NCBI GenBank assembly: GCA_964541025.1
Contig: CAZIOW010000004.1
Span: 1-54,950 of the forward strand
Length of the DNA stretch: 54,950 nucleotides
Direction: 5' to 3'
Source: JAGDXO01 sp964541025
GTDB taxonomy: Archaea; Thermoplasmatota; Thermoplasmata; Thermoplasmatales; GCA-001856825
Of this stretch, positions 1 through 8,304 are shown in pieces (position 1 is the first letter of the stretch; the number at the start of each line of letters is the position of its first letter). The notes beneath the pieces were generated by a model. The model did not search any database and was not told where the DNA came from. It saw nothing but the letters and a program-made list of their open reading frames with translations. The translations under genes and the position numbers were made by a program.

Positions 1-2
1 GC

Positions 3-110
3 AACATTGGATTGATAAAAGTAGGGAAGGGCATTCCCGAATTCACGCCTGTGGAAAGTGCTACAGCGGCGGAACTCTCAAAAGGGGGTCTACGAGTTGC
101 CACTCTGTGA
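3..110 (+). pseudogene. tnpB: C-terminal tail of an IS200/IS605-family TnpB (partial, left edge)
   Basis: The reading frame enters from the window edge and stops at 108-110. Its end reads KVGKGIPEFTPVE, which resembles the C-terminal tail found in many archaeal IS605 OrfB/TnpB proteins. Only about 35 residues are visible, so it cannot be told whether the gene outside the window is intact. No TnpA or left end is visible. TnpB is an RNA-guided nuclease whose guide RNA normally overlaps this 3' end and the right end of the element, so 60-200 would be the place to look for it. A second, decayed copy of the same segment lies at 813-871. Confidence 0.6.
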
Positions 111-812
111 ATCAGGAACCTCAAACGCTTCAGCGATGAAAGGATGACAGCACAAGGATAACATCCACAAAAGTGAAATTATTCCGAAAAAAACCAAGAA
201 AATTCTTCTAAAAAAGTACGTTGGTAGCTGACCCTTGCCTATAATTATTTTCAGTCAAAGAGAGACTAATAATACGTGAGGATTCAGAGAGACTATCTCT
301 GACCTATCTGTATACGCAAAACTGACTCACAGAACTCAAAAGAATTATAATTCGCTACATGAAATAGATTTTCAATCATTTCTGATTTCTCTCTGTTTTC
401 TAGATAATGCTTCCAAAAATTCCTTCCACATTAAAGCTGAACTTTAAAGATTTAAAAAAATTAATATTTAGCCTCACCACTGAATTTAGCCATAAATGAA
501 AATAAACTTTACTTTTTAAACTTCATAGAGAGTATACAATTAAAGGGATCTGAATAGAAGCGCTCGAAAATAAAGAGTAAAAAACTGATATTCATAACAA
601 AGAATGCAGGAGGTTATTTTTCTTCAATAATTTATGAAATTAAAAGAAATTATCCAAAAAAGAATAATGTGAAAATAGACTGATTTAATGCATGATCAAA
701 ACTCTGTTCTAACTGTGAAAACATAAAACACCATCTAAACCTTTCTTAAAATATGCGATATATGTTGTTTATAAAATACAGAGAATAAAGCGCATTCATA
801 AACAAAATGAAG
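111..812. other. Gene-free AT-rich stretch between two TnpB remnants
   Basis: About 700 bases with frequent stops in all frames and no recognisable protein, tRNA or repeat array. It lies between the TnpB tail at the left edge and its decayed copy, so it is most simply read as decayed mobile-element or intergenic DNA. I see no convincing promoter or CRISPR-like repeat in it. Confidence 0.5.
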
Positions 813-871
813 ATTGGATTGATAAGGATAAGGCTTTATAGCCAAAATTCACGCCTTTGGAGAACGCTACC
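813..871 (+). repeat. Decayed second copy of the TnpB C-terminal segment
   Basis: This stretch aligns base for base, with gaps, to positions 6-67. Both start with ATTGGATTGATAA and both contain TTCACGCCT followed by a GTGGA/TTGGA and GCTAC block. Translation gives IGLIR in one frame and then KFTPLE in another, so the copy is frameshifted and non-functional. It shows that at least two TnpB-type elements, or a duplication of one, once lay here. Confidence 0.6.
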
Positions 872-960
872 TTTGAATTTTATTGTATATATCCATAAAG
901 GCAAAGTTGATGGTTGAATCATATAACCAAGAGGCTTTAACTGAGGAGTTTCTCCATCCA

Positions 961-1686
961 TTATAAACTGAATATTGATAGATTCTCTTCCTCCTGAAAA
1001 TGCAGCTCTCCTGGAATAATGATTGTAATTGGTGGTTTCATATTGCTTTCCGATTTCATTCTTTCCAACGTATTGAATTTTATATCTTCTTCTGGCATTC
1101 CAAGGCGGCTTATAACACCTATTTTTGTAGTTGACTTGAATACACCACCTCTCATTTCATTCTCCAGCCATGTTAATTCATCAATTGCCTCATTTAGCGT
1201 CATAGGTGGGGATATATCAAGCAGTATTATTGTATGCAATTTCATCTCTATGTTTCTCTTGATCTTATCATAGGGAGAGGTGGGATGGAAATTTTCTGAG
1301 AATCTTGGAAGAGAGACCACCGGACCTATTTTGTATAATTGAAGACCAAGTCTTGTGGCTGCGAGAGGGACTATTGTAGCATTGTGAAATACCTTAACGT
1401 CTATATTTCTCTTTATAGCATCCGTGTAGATATTGAAATGAGTTGTTGCTGAGAATGAATCCCCTGATATTATTATGGCTATTCTTCCTTCCAGTTCAAA
1501 TATCCACTCATAATTTTCAAGCCTATCTCTGTCAGCAAAAATTAGTTCTCTGGACTTGTAACTTTTAATGTAAAAGGGAGAGGTGAAAGTATCAACAATT
1601 ATCCTGTCACTCTTGTCTAGAAAATCTATCTCTTCTTGTGTGAGAGAAGCCGGTGGATTGAAGCCTGCAGATATGAAACCGATCAT
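961..1686 (-). CDS. dphB: Diphthine synthase
   Basis: A 241-residue SAM-dependent methyltransferase of the tetrapyrrole-methylase fold, close to the usual DphB length. It would methylate the diphthamide precursor on elongation factor 2. Visible family marks are the N-terminal GFISAGFNPPASLT (usual form GLGLYDE-DIS), a SGDSFSATTH segment matching the GDPLVATTH loop, and HNATIVPLAATRLGLQLYKIG after it. The start overlaps the stop of the phosphoesterase gene upstream by 4 bases, so the two are probably co-translated. The partner enzyme Dph2 is encoded near the other end of the window. Confidence is high because several motifs occur in the right order. Confidence 0.9.
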   Translation of the reverse strand: MIGFISAGFNPPASLTQEEIDFLDKSDRIIVDTFTSPFYIKSYKSRELIFADRDRLENYEWIFELEGRIAIIISGDSFSATTHFNIYTDAIKRNIDVKVFHNATIVPLAATRLGLQLYKIGPVVSLPRFSENFHPTSPYDKIKRNIEMKLHTIILLDISPPMTLNEAIDELTWLENEMRGGVFKSTTKIGVISRLGMPEEDIKFNTLERMKSESNMKPPITIIIPGELHFQEEENLSIFSL

Positions 1687-2432
1687 GAAAGGTCACCGAC
1701 CGTTCCTAGGTCTATAATTCCATAAGATTCCCATAATCCATAAACCTTTCCCTGTTTCAAATTGACCTTCTTTAGGACTGGAGATGATATTTCATTTTTC
1801 AGGATATCTGACCCTCCTGCGTATATTGACAGAGCTGGAAGAACTATCAGTCCTTCCTTCCTGAAATATAAAAAGCACGGGAGCTTAATAACTGAATCGA
1901 CTGAATCCCTCAATCCTATTGCAGGATGCTCATTTCCAATTACTGCCTTGTCCTTCCATTCGAATTTTTTGTGACCGTGATGAAATGTGTATCTTCCCTC
2001 ATTGTAAATATCAAATACCTCCAAATTAAGCTTGGTTGCAATATTAGCTATGAAATTATCATGATTCCCTTTTACCACAATTGGTTTCGTTTTACTTGAT
2101 ATTCTTGATAGTAATTCAAAAACATCACTCCATTCCTGTGGGGTATTATGTGAGAATTCGTGTTTCAAGTCTCCATTTATTATCAATTTTTCTGGGTTGT
2201 ATCGCTCAATTATTCTATCTATTGTCTCATATATTATCTTTGACTGGACCCTAGGAAGGAATATTCCATTTTTAGCCAGCACGTCTTCATACCCCATGTG
2301 TATATCTGATATGGCGATTGCTGAAATGTCCTCAAAATATGCTGCACCGTATTTTGTAAAATATATATTATTATCTACTTCAATCTCGTCCAACACTTGA
2401 TAATTATTTTTACTTAATCTAATTATCTTCAT
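1683..2432 (-). CDS. COG1407-type metallophosphoesterase (SbcD-related, ICC-like)
   Basis: A 249-residue calcineurin-like phosphoesterase. Metal-ligand motifs are in order: SDIHMGYED, NGDLKHEF, KGNHDN and HHGHKK. The KNGIFLPRVQ segment is typical of the archaeal COG1407/TIGR00024 group, whose substrate is not known. The frame stays open 45 codons further upstream, but I chose the ATG at 2432 (MKIIRL) because the longer version would cover thiL and adds unrelated residues. With this start only two bases separate its ATG from that of the divergent thiL. It overlaps dphB by 4 bases. Confidence 0.85.
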   Translation of the reverse strand: MKIIRLSKNNYQVLDEIEVDNNIYFTKYGAAYFEDISAIAISDIHMGYEDVLAKNGIFLPRVQSKIIYETIDRIIERYNPEKLIINGDLKHEFSHNTPQEWSDVFELLSRISSKTKPIVVKGNHDNFIANIATKLNLEVFDIYNEGRYTFHHGHKKFEWKDKAVIGNEHPAIGLRDSVDSVIKLPCFLYFRKEGLIVLPALSIYAGGSDILKNEISSPVLKKVNLKQGKVYGLWESYGIIDLGTVGDLS

Positions 2433-2434
2433 GC

Positions 2435-3307
2435 ATGGAGATAAAGGAATTAGGAGAGAGAAAAGTAATTGAAGAAATATGGAAATTATTTGGGGAAAAG
2501 AATGAAGACGAAGATGTTCATTTTGTTGATTTAAATGACTATTATATTTTAATGGCGATGGATACAATTAATGAAAATTATCATTTTATGAAGGACTGGG
2601 ACCCTAAGAAAATAGGTAGATTCATAGTTGATATCAATTTGAGTGATATTGCTTCAAAAAATGGGACTCCAATGGATTTTATGGTCTCTATGTCCTTTCC
2701 ATCAAATGTAGACAATGATTACGTTTTAAAACTGACTGAAGGAATAAAGGAAGAATGTATAAGATATAATCTAAAATTTTCAGGAGGAGACCTAAAGGAA
2801 AGTGATAAAATAACACTCACCGGTCTGGTTATTGGAAGAGTTGACAAAGGCAGAGAATTCAGGAGGAATGGAGCACGCCCTGGGGATTATGTTTACATAA
2901 CAGGAAGGATAGGAAAAAATGAAGATGCAATAATGAAAATGGGTATTGATAATGAAAGCAGGGAGAGAGTTCTTGAGATAACCCCCAGGCTGGATGCATT
3001 AAAAAGGATGAATACGTTTCGGATAACATCCTGCATTGACAACTCTGATGGTATTTACAAGTCATTGAGTTTGATTTCAAAATTGAGCGGTGTAGCAATA
3101 CGAATAAAAGAAAATGTGTGTGAGCATAAAGATGAAAGCTTGCGAAAGAAGTGCTACAATCTTGGAGGTGATTATGAATTAATTTTCACCTCACCTGATA
3201 AAATAAATGATTATTACCTCCTGGGTATCGTAGAAAAAGGTAGCGGGGTTTATGATATTGATAATACTTTAGTAACATCTGCAGGATATGATCATTTTAG
3301 AACGTGA
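2435..3307 (+). CDS. thiL: Thiamine-monophosphate kinase
   Basis: A 290-residue ATP-dependent kinase of the AIR-synthase/PurM fold that converts thiamine phosphate to thiamine diphosphate. It begins MEIKELGERKVIEEIWK, which fits ThiL N-termini (xLGExxLIxxL). Later marks are FSGGDLKESDKITLTGLVIG, RNGARPGDYVYITGRIG, CIDNSDGIYKSL and GGDYELIFT (usual form GEDYELLFT). The usual GDDAAV motif near residue 25 is weak here (EDEDVHFV), so the metal site may be divergent. The start is fixed by the conserved N-terminus. Its promoter must lie inside the phosphoesterase gene on the other strand. Confidence 0.88.
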   Translation: MEIKELGERKVIEEIWKLFGEKNEDEDVHFVDLNDYYILMAMDTINENYHFMKDWDPKKIGRFIVDINLSDIASKNGTPMDFMVSMSFPSNVDNDYVLKLTEGIKEECIRYNLKFSGGDLKESDKITLTGLVIGRVDKGREFRRNGARPGDYVYITGRIGKNEDAIMKMGIDNESRERVLEITPRLDALKRMNTFRITSCIDNSDGIYKSLSLISKLSGVAIRIKENVCEHKDESLRKKCYNLGGDYELIFTSPDKINDYYLLGIVEKGSGVYDIDNTLVTSAGYDHFRT

Positions 3308-3426
3308 TGATATTTACGCTAGGATGTGTAATGCTGGTGGGGAGTGATTATTTCAGTAATTATTTTGTTTGAGATATTGCATAAAATTTTATTTCATGAC
3401 ACTATACTGTAATTGGGCTGATTCTG

Positions 3427-4005
3427 TTGGTCAGAAGAGTAATATTGATGAGACATGGTGAAAGCATAGCGAATGTAATGAATATTATTACTGAAGATCC
3501 GGATGAGCATCCTCTAACGGAAAGGGGAATTGAGCAGGTCCTTTTCTCGGCTGAGCAGATGAAGGGGCTTAAGTTTAAGGGCATTATTTCCAGCCCCATA
3601 TTGAGGGCCAGACAGACCGCCAAAACAGTGGCTGATGTTCTCAACCTTGAAATAAGGACAGACAAGAGGATAAGGGAGTCTGGACTTGGCCCATATAATA
3701 AGTACAGGATAGAAGATATTCCGAAGATGAACAGGGAAGACCTTGGGATGGAGCCATGGGACGCACAGGTAAAGAGGATGAGAAGTGCACTTAATGATGT
3801 TGATGGCTGTTATATTATGGTGAGTCATGCATTACCTATAAGGGCAGTGACAGCCAGCTTTCTGGAGATGGATGAAAAGGAAAGTTATGGAATAGATATC
3901 AAGCACGCATCAATGACAGCGATAGATCTTGACAGGAATAAACTGCTCTCAATCGGAACGCTTCTATTGACAGATAGAATAAAGAAACTCTTTATGGAGT
4001 GTTAG
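3427..4005 (+). CDS. Histidine phosphatase (phosphoglycerate mutase-like)
   Basis: A 192-residue histidine phosphatase superfamily member. The catalytic RHGES motif is at residues 9-13, followed by HPLTERGIEQ, SSPILRARQTA and, near the end, MVSHALPIRAV with the second catalytic His. The start is a TTG at 3427. The next ATG (3448) would leave only one residue before the RHG motif and delete the first strand, so the TTG is better. The true substrate cannot be told; it could be a cofactor-dependent phosphoglycerate mutase or a general sugar/nucleotide phosphatase. It ends tail-to-tail with the next gene, with a 4-base overlap. Confidence 0.82.
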   Translation: MVRRVILMRHGESIANVMNIITEDPDEHPLTERGIEQVLFSAEQMKGLKFKGIISSPILRARQTAKTVADVLNLEIRTDKRIRESGLGPYNKYRIEDIPKMNREDLGMEPWDAQVKRMRSALNDVDGCYIMVSHALPIRAVTASFLEMDEKESYGIDIKHASMTAIDLDRNKLLSIGTLLLTDRIKKLFMEC

Positions 4006-4418
4006 TCAAAATTAAGTTCATTTAGGCCTGTGACTTCATTCTTTTCTCTCTTGAGAACGATCTCTTCCAATCTTAATATGTATAACTCCATTAGAGGATC
4101 TGCCTTTCCACTGAAGAAATGACCACCTCTTACTAAATGATCTGAAAGTGCAACTGCCACATGCAAGTGAAGTTTTGGATCGTTTGAAGTAATTGAACCG
4201 TGAAATGAAACTAGTTCGCCTGATTCCTTCATTTTTTCCCTAATATATTCTTTTCCATTCCAGTAACCGATTTCAAGGTCCCTTATCATTCCTATTCCGA
4301 AAACTACTAGCCCCGAGAATATAGCATAATCTTCAATAACTTGATTTAGACTCTCCTCAATATCTTCACCTTTTTCTATTTTGAGGATGATGTAATTCTT
4401 TTCTATGTCAGATATCAT
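4002..4418 (-). CDS. PPC/DUF296-domain protein
   Basis: A 138-residue single-domain protein of the PPC (DUF296) family. The hallmark pattern is visible as VSFHGSIT, then KLHLHVAVALSD and VRGGHFFSG, which is the HxHxA...GGH signature of this trimeric fold. In plants the domain is joined to AT-hooks; the free archaeal and bacterial proteins have no settled function and are often called DNA-binding by transfer. Its start overlaps the end of the upstream zinc-ribbon gene by 11 bases, which suggests a two-gene operon. Confidence 0.8.
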   Translation of the reverse strand: MISDIEKNYIILKIEKGEDIEESLNQVIEDYAIFSGLVVFGIGMIRDLEIGYWNGKEYIREKMKESGELVSFHGSITSNDPKLHLHVAVALSDHLVRGGHFFSGKADPLMELYILRLEEIVLKREKNEVTGLNELNFD

Positions 4419-4782
4419 AATCCATCAATTTGAATCTATATATTAATGGTTTCCCATCCCTCAGTGAATCATATTTACACTTTTTACACTTATATCCCAG
4501 AACTTTTCTTTTACCTTCCAATGTTATTCCTCTATACGGGAATAACTTATTGCCACACACTGGACACTTTCTGCCTACATTTTTCCACTTTTTTGAAAAC
4601 TCAACATCGACCCTGATATGAGGGATATCATAAACAATCTTCCTTAATCTTGATGGTGTTATTCCAATGCCTTTTTCCCTTAATTTATTGATCAGGTTTA
4701 TTTCCCCTTTAACCTCTCCCTCCCTCTTCAATATCTCGAATAGATAAAGTATGATCTCTGACTGGTTAGCTCTCTTTGGCAT
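4408..4782 (-). CDS. Small zinc-ribbon protein, predicted nucleic-acid binding
   Basis: A basic 124-residue protein. The first half looks like a winged-helix segment (ILYLFEILKREGEV to ITPSRLRKIVYDIP) and the second carries a four-cysteine ribbon, CPVC about 20 residues before CKKC. I do not recognise a named family beyond archaeal zinc-ribbon proteins, so the DNA- or RNA-binding role is inferred. The ATG at 4782 is preferred to the TTG just before it, since a TATA-like box 26-35 bases upstream fits a leaderless mRNA. It heads a pair with the PPC-domain gene. Confidence 0.65.
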   Translation of the reverse strand: MPKRANQSEIILYLFEILKREGEVKGEINLINKLREKGIGITPSRLRKIVYDIPHIRVDVEFSKKWKNVGRKCPVCGNKLFPYRGITLEGKRKVLGYKCKKCKYDSLRDGKPLIYRFKLMDYDI

Positions 4783-4807
4783 CAATTTTATAACATTTTC
4801 TTAGATT

Positions 4808-4817
4808 AATATTTATC
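4808..4817 (-). promoter_or_regulatory. TATA box for the zinc-ribbon/PPC pair
   Basis: On the minus strand this reads ATAAATATTA. Its centre is about 30 bases before the ATG at 4782, the archaeal spacing for a leaderless or nearly leaderless transcript. It overlaps the last codons of valS. Confidence 0.5.
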
Positions 4818-7368
4818 ATATCCGCAGTGATACGCAGCAATAATTGCCGCACGAAACATTTTGACCATCGATGCTATATCTTTTTACAGTTGATATTCTA
4901 TCACTCTCAATGACCAATCCTTCGTAAACAATTTCCTTTTCATTCAGCAGATATAAATTATTCATAAGATATTCCTGAAAAGATGCGGCCTTTTCACGTA
5001 ATTTAGTGAATATTTCAGGCGATAGTTTTATTGAAATTATTTCCTCATTTATCTTTTTGTTAATTATTTTTATTTCTTTAGACCGGATAGTGTTTTTAAC
5101 ATTTTCAATGTCAATTTCAGGGTCTCCTATGGGATAAACTGATGCTTCTGAAATTTCTTGGCTCAGTGGTATTCTGTTTTCAACCTTCATGCTTCTGATA
5201 AGGGATATTGCCTCAATGGTTCTCTCGCCTTTGATTGCCTCTTTTTCATCATATCCTTCATTTTCCGGCCATAATTCTTCAAATATGCTTCTTTTATTCC
5301 TCTTTTCCTTGAATAATCTCTGATAAGAATCCTCTGTTATGAATGGGAATATAGGGGATATCATTATTAGAGATGATAGAAGTACTTTTGATACGTTATT
5401 ATAGGCTATTTTCTGGTTCATTCTGTGCTTGACGGCTTCAACGTAGTTATCAGCAAATTTATGCCATATGAAATCTTCCAGCTTCTTTATTGCTAGATCA
5501 TACTGATAATTTTCCATGTGCTCATCTACTTCCTTTATTGCAGAGTCAAGTTCCCTGATTATCCAGTGATCAATTGGCCTTATCGCGCCCTCCTCTGTCT
5601 GTTTGTTATCATAAAATTCCAGGAAATTCACTAGATTGTGTATCTTGTTTACGAATCTCTGACCTCTGACAAGATCCCTTTCTTTGAATGGAGTATCTTC
5701 ACCAAGAGAGCACTGCGCTGTAAAATATCTGAATGGATCTGCTCCATATTTATCTAGAAGAACTAGTGGATCTATAACATTCCCCCAGGATGCGTGCATC
5801 GGTCTTCCATCCGGAGACATTATGTTGCCATCAACCATTATCTCTTCCCACGGGTTTTTATCGGTTATAAGATTTGACCGCAATATGCTGTAGAATGCCC
5901 ATGTCCTAATTATATCCTGCCCCTGCGGCCTCAGGTTCATTGGATAAAGTTTCCTGAAAAGTTTATCATCTCTTTCATAAAATGTGTTGAATAATGGGGA
6001 GATTGAAGAATCCATCCAGGTATCGAATACCTCATCACTTCCCTTCAATTCTGATCCGCATATTGGACATTTTTCGTATGGCGGAGCATCTATCAATGGA
6101 TCAACATAGCACTGTTCTTCCCTTGCAATTATGTCGTGGCCTTTTTCGCATGTCCATACAGGTATAGGAGTCGCAAAGTATCTCTGTCTTGATATTACCC
6201 AGTCCCACGATAAGGAATCAATCCAGTCATCCAGTCTTCTTTTCATGAAAAGAGGATGCCATTTCAATTCATTAGCCCATCTTTTGAGGTCTTCCTTGAA
6301 TTCCACAGTTTTAACAAACCACTGCTCTTTTTGAAGGAATTCAAGTGGAGAGCTGCATCTCCAGCATGTACCGACATTGTGTGAAATTTTTTTGGAACCG
6401 ATGAATAAACCTTGTTTCTTCAATTCTTCTATTATCTGCTTTTTTGCCTCTTTTGAATCCATTCCAGCGTACTTACCTGCTATTTCAGTTAACTTTCCCC
6501 TTTCATCTATACTCTTTAAGAAGGGGAGTGAATGCCTGTAGATCATCTTCAGATCATCCTTGTCTCCAACAGAGCATATCATCTCGGCACCGGTACCGAA
6601 ATCAATGAGCACATCCCTGTCTGCGATTATTTTCACTTTCCTGCCAAAAATAGGTATATCAACCTCCTTACCAATAATATTTGAATATCTTTTGTCATCA
6701 GGATTCACAGCAACAGCTAGGCAGGCCGGCAGGAGCTCCGGTCTGGTGGTTGCGATGATTAAATCGAAACCTTCTCCCTTGAATTTTATTTCATTTAGAT
6801 CAACATCCCTCTCTTCATAGACTATCTCAGATTCTGCTATTGCAGTTTCACATCTTGGGCACCAATTTACAGGATGGGTACCCTTATATATCAAACCTTT
6901 ATTATACATTTTAATGAATGAAATTTGAGTCAATTTCCTGTAGTACTCTCCATCAGTTCTGTAATACAGGGAAGGATCTGCGTTTACCCCCAAGAGCTCA
7001 AATTGATTGGTCATTGCATCTATATTCTCATCAGCAAATTTTTCACATAGTTTAACAAATTCTTCCCTGGGATAATCTCTCATCCTTATCCCGTATTTTT
7101 TTTCAACATTAACTTCAATTGGCATACCATTTACATCAAAGCAGAGTGGGAAATAAACCTCGTTTCCCTTCAATCTTTTATATTTGGCTACAAAGTCCAT
7201 GTGACTGTAATGGAATGCATGACCAATATGCAGCTTGCCCGAGGCATACCTTGGAGGTGTATCTAAGCTGAATGTTGGTCTGTCAGAATAAAAATTATAT
7301 TGGAATATTTTCTCCTTTGCCCAGTATTCCCGCCATTTAGCTTCGCTTTCCTTAATATTATATGGCAT
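4816..7368 (-). CDS. valS: Valyl-tRNA synthetase
   Basis: An 850-residue class I synthetase of the archaeal ValRS type, full length. It has LHIGHAF (HIGH motif) near residue 46, zinc-type pairs CPRC and CWRC, the editing-domain segment TTRPELLPACLAVAVNP, WDWVISRQRYFATPIPVW, LRPQGQDIIRTWAFY and an anticodon-binding domain with HKFADNYVEAVKHR. The place of the KMSKS loop reads GRPMHASWGNVIDP, so both lysines of the canonical motif are absent; the rest of the loop is aligned and intact. The protein ends in a cysteine-rich tail (CGNYCC). It sits 35 bases downstream of ribH on the same strand and may be read through from the riboflavin operon. Confidence 0.93.
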   Translation of the reverse strand: MPYNIKESEAKWREYWAKEKIFQYNFYSDRPTFSLDTPPRYASGKLHIGHAFHYSHMDFVAKYKRLKGNEVYFPLCFDVNGMPIEVNVEKKYGIRMRDYPREEFVKLCEKFADENIDAMTNQFELLGVNADPSLYYRTDGEYYRKLTQISFIKMYNKGLIYKGTHPVNWCPRCETAIAESEIVYEERDVDLNEIKFKGEGFDLIIATTRPELLPACLAVAVNPDDKRYSNIIGKEVDIPIFGRKVKIIADRDVLIDFGTGAEMICSVGDKDDLKMIYRHSLPFLKSIDERGKLTEIAGKYAGMDSKEAKKQIIEELKKQGLFIGSKKISHNVGTCWRCSSPLEFLQKEQWFVKTVEFKEDLKRWANELKWHPLFMKRRLDDWIDSLSWDWVISRQRYFATPIPVWTCEKGHDIIAREEQCYVDPLIDAPPYEKCPICGSELKGSDEVFDTWMDSSISPLFNTFYERDDKLFRKLYPMNLRPQGQDIIRTWAFYSILRSNLITDKNPWEEIMVDGNIMSPDGRPMHASWGNVIDPLVLLDKYGADPFRYFTAQCSLGEDTPFKERDLVRGQRFVNKIHNLVNFLEFYDNKQTEEGAIRPIDHWIIRELDSAIKEVDEHMENYQYDLAIKKLEDFIWHKFADNYVEAVKHRMNQKIAYNNVSKVLLSSLIMISPIFPFITEDSYQRLFKEKRNKRSIFEELWPENEGYDEKEAIKGERTIEAISLIRSMKVENRIPLSQEISEASVYPIGDPEIDIENVKNTIRSKEIKIINKKINEEIISIKLSPEIFTKLREKAASFQEYLMNNLYLLNEKEIVYEGLVIESDRISTVKRYSIDGQNVSCGNYCCVSLRI

Positions 7369-7403
7369 CCAACTCTTATGAATAATAATTAAAAAAGATT
7401 TCC

Positions 7404-7829
7404 TTAATGTTTTTTGCTGTTTATATCCAATTTCAGTGTTCTGATCATTTTTACAAGCGATTCCACTGCCCTGGATGAATACTCTTCCATCCTAGCAACA
7501 GCTTGTTCGTGTGTAGCTCCTGGACCTATTATCCCCAGTGTGACGGGCTTATCGTAAACATCTGAATAATCTACCAGTTTCCTTACTGCTTGGTTTATTA
7601 CAAGATCGTCGTGCTTTGTTTCCCCCTTTATTACAGCTCCAATGACTGCGACTCCATCTATATCTTTTCTCTGTAGTAGATATTTAACGGCAAGTGGTGT
7701 GTCAAATACGCCGGGTACCTTCACTACCTCTGTTTCTGCGCCAAGTAGTTCTGCATGTTCCTGTGCCTTCTTTTCCATCAAAAATGTGATATCGTAATTG
7801 AATTCCGACACTACTATTCCGAGTTTCAT
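7404..7829 (-). CDS. ribH: 6,7-dimethyl-8-ribityllumazine synthase
   Basis: A 141-residue lumazine synthase, which joins the ribitylamino-pyrimidine with 3,4-dihydroxybutanone 4-phosphate. Marks are VVSEFNYDIT at the start, KVPGVFDTPLAVKYL, VIGAVIKGETKHDD with the catalytic His, and LGIIGPGATHEQAVAR. The start is the ATG at 7829 (MKLGIVV); the frame opens 11 codons earlier, but that would overlap ribC and adds non-conserved residues. It is the third gene of ribB-ribC-ribH, with a 4-base gap after ribC. Confidence 0.93.
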   Translation of the reverse strand: MKLGIVVSEFNYDITFLMEKKAQEHAELLGAETEVVKVPGVFDTPLAVKYLLQRKDIDGVAVIGAVIKGETKHDDLVINQAVRKLVDYSDVYDKPVTLGIIGPGATHEQAVARMEEYSSRAVESLVKMIRTLKLDINSKKH

Positions 7830-7833
7830 AACA

Positions 7834-8304
7834 TCATTCCTCTTCCAAAATTGATCCCGCATTATTATATCCTTGTCTTAAACCCTTACCTGCATTTTGT
7901 GTCAGGGCACCTCCACCGAATTTTATTAATTTTACAAGATTTATGGCGTGTTTAGTAGCCCTGTCTTTAGCTAATGAAAAAAGCTTTTCTTCCTCCACCT
8001 CGTCCTCATGAATTGTTACATCCATTATGTGTTTATGATTCAAAATTTGGGCCTGTATTAACCCTATGCTTGTCGCAAGATAGCTGTACTTATCCAGCTT
8101 AGTCTTGCCTACCCAACCCAGTGTTATGACTCCCTCGCATCCCTGATCAAATAATTTCACTGCACCAACCGGCAGGTCCTTTATGCCTGGAACCGTGTAC
8201 CTCAATATCTCCGCGTCTGGATCCTCTTTCCTTATTGTATCTATGGCAATCCGGCCCATATCTACCCTGGAAAATGTTGTATCTACGACCCCAAGCTTTA
8301 CCAT
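7834..8304 (-). CDS. ribC: Riboflavin synthase, archaeal type
   Basis: A 156-residue archaeal riboflavin synthase. This family is unrelated to bacterial RibE and is a paralogue of lumazine synthase; the two sit side by side here. Marks are MVKLGVVDTTFSRVDMGR at the N-terminus, RYTVPGIKDLPVGAVKL, VITLGWVGKTKLDK and QAQILNHKHIMDVTIHEDE. The ATG at 8304 directly abuts the stop codon of ribB (8305-8307). It catalyses the last step, dismutation of two lumazine molecules to riboflavin. Confidence 0.93.
   Translation of the reverse strand: MVKLGVVDTTFSRVDMGRIAIDTIRKEDPDAEILRYTVPGIKDLPVGAVKLFDQGCEGVITLGWVGKTKLDKYSYLATSIGLIQAQILNHKHIMDVTIHEDEVEEEKLFSLAKDRATKHAINLVKLIKFGGGALTQNAGKGLRQGYNNAGSILEEE

Noticed and set aside
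1..960. CRISPR array in the gene-poor left end
   Set aside because: Only two imperfect copies 800 bases apart are seen, with coding homology to TnpB; no regularly spaced repeats.
2433..2567. 45-codon N-terminal extension of the phosphoesterase
   Set aside because: It would run across the conserved start of thiL and adds residues unlike the family; MKIIRL at 2432 is the better start.
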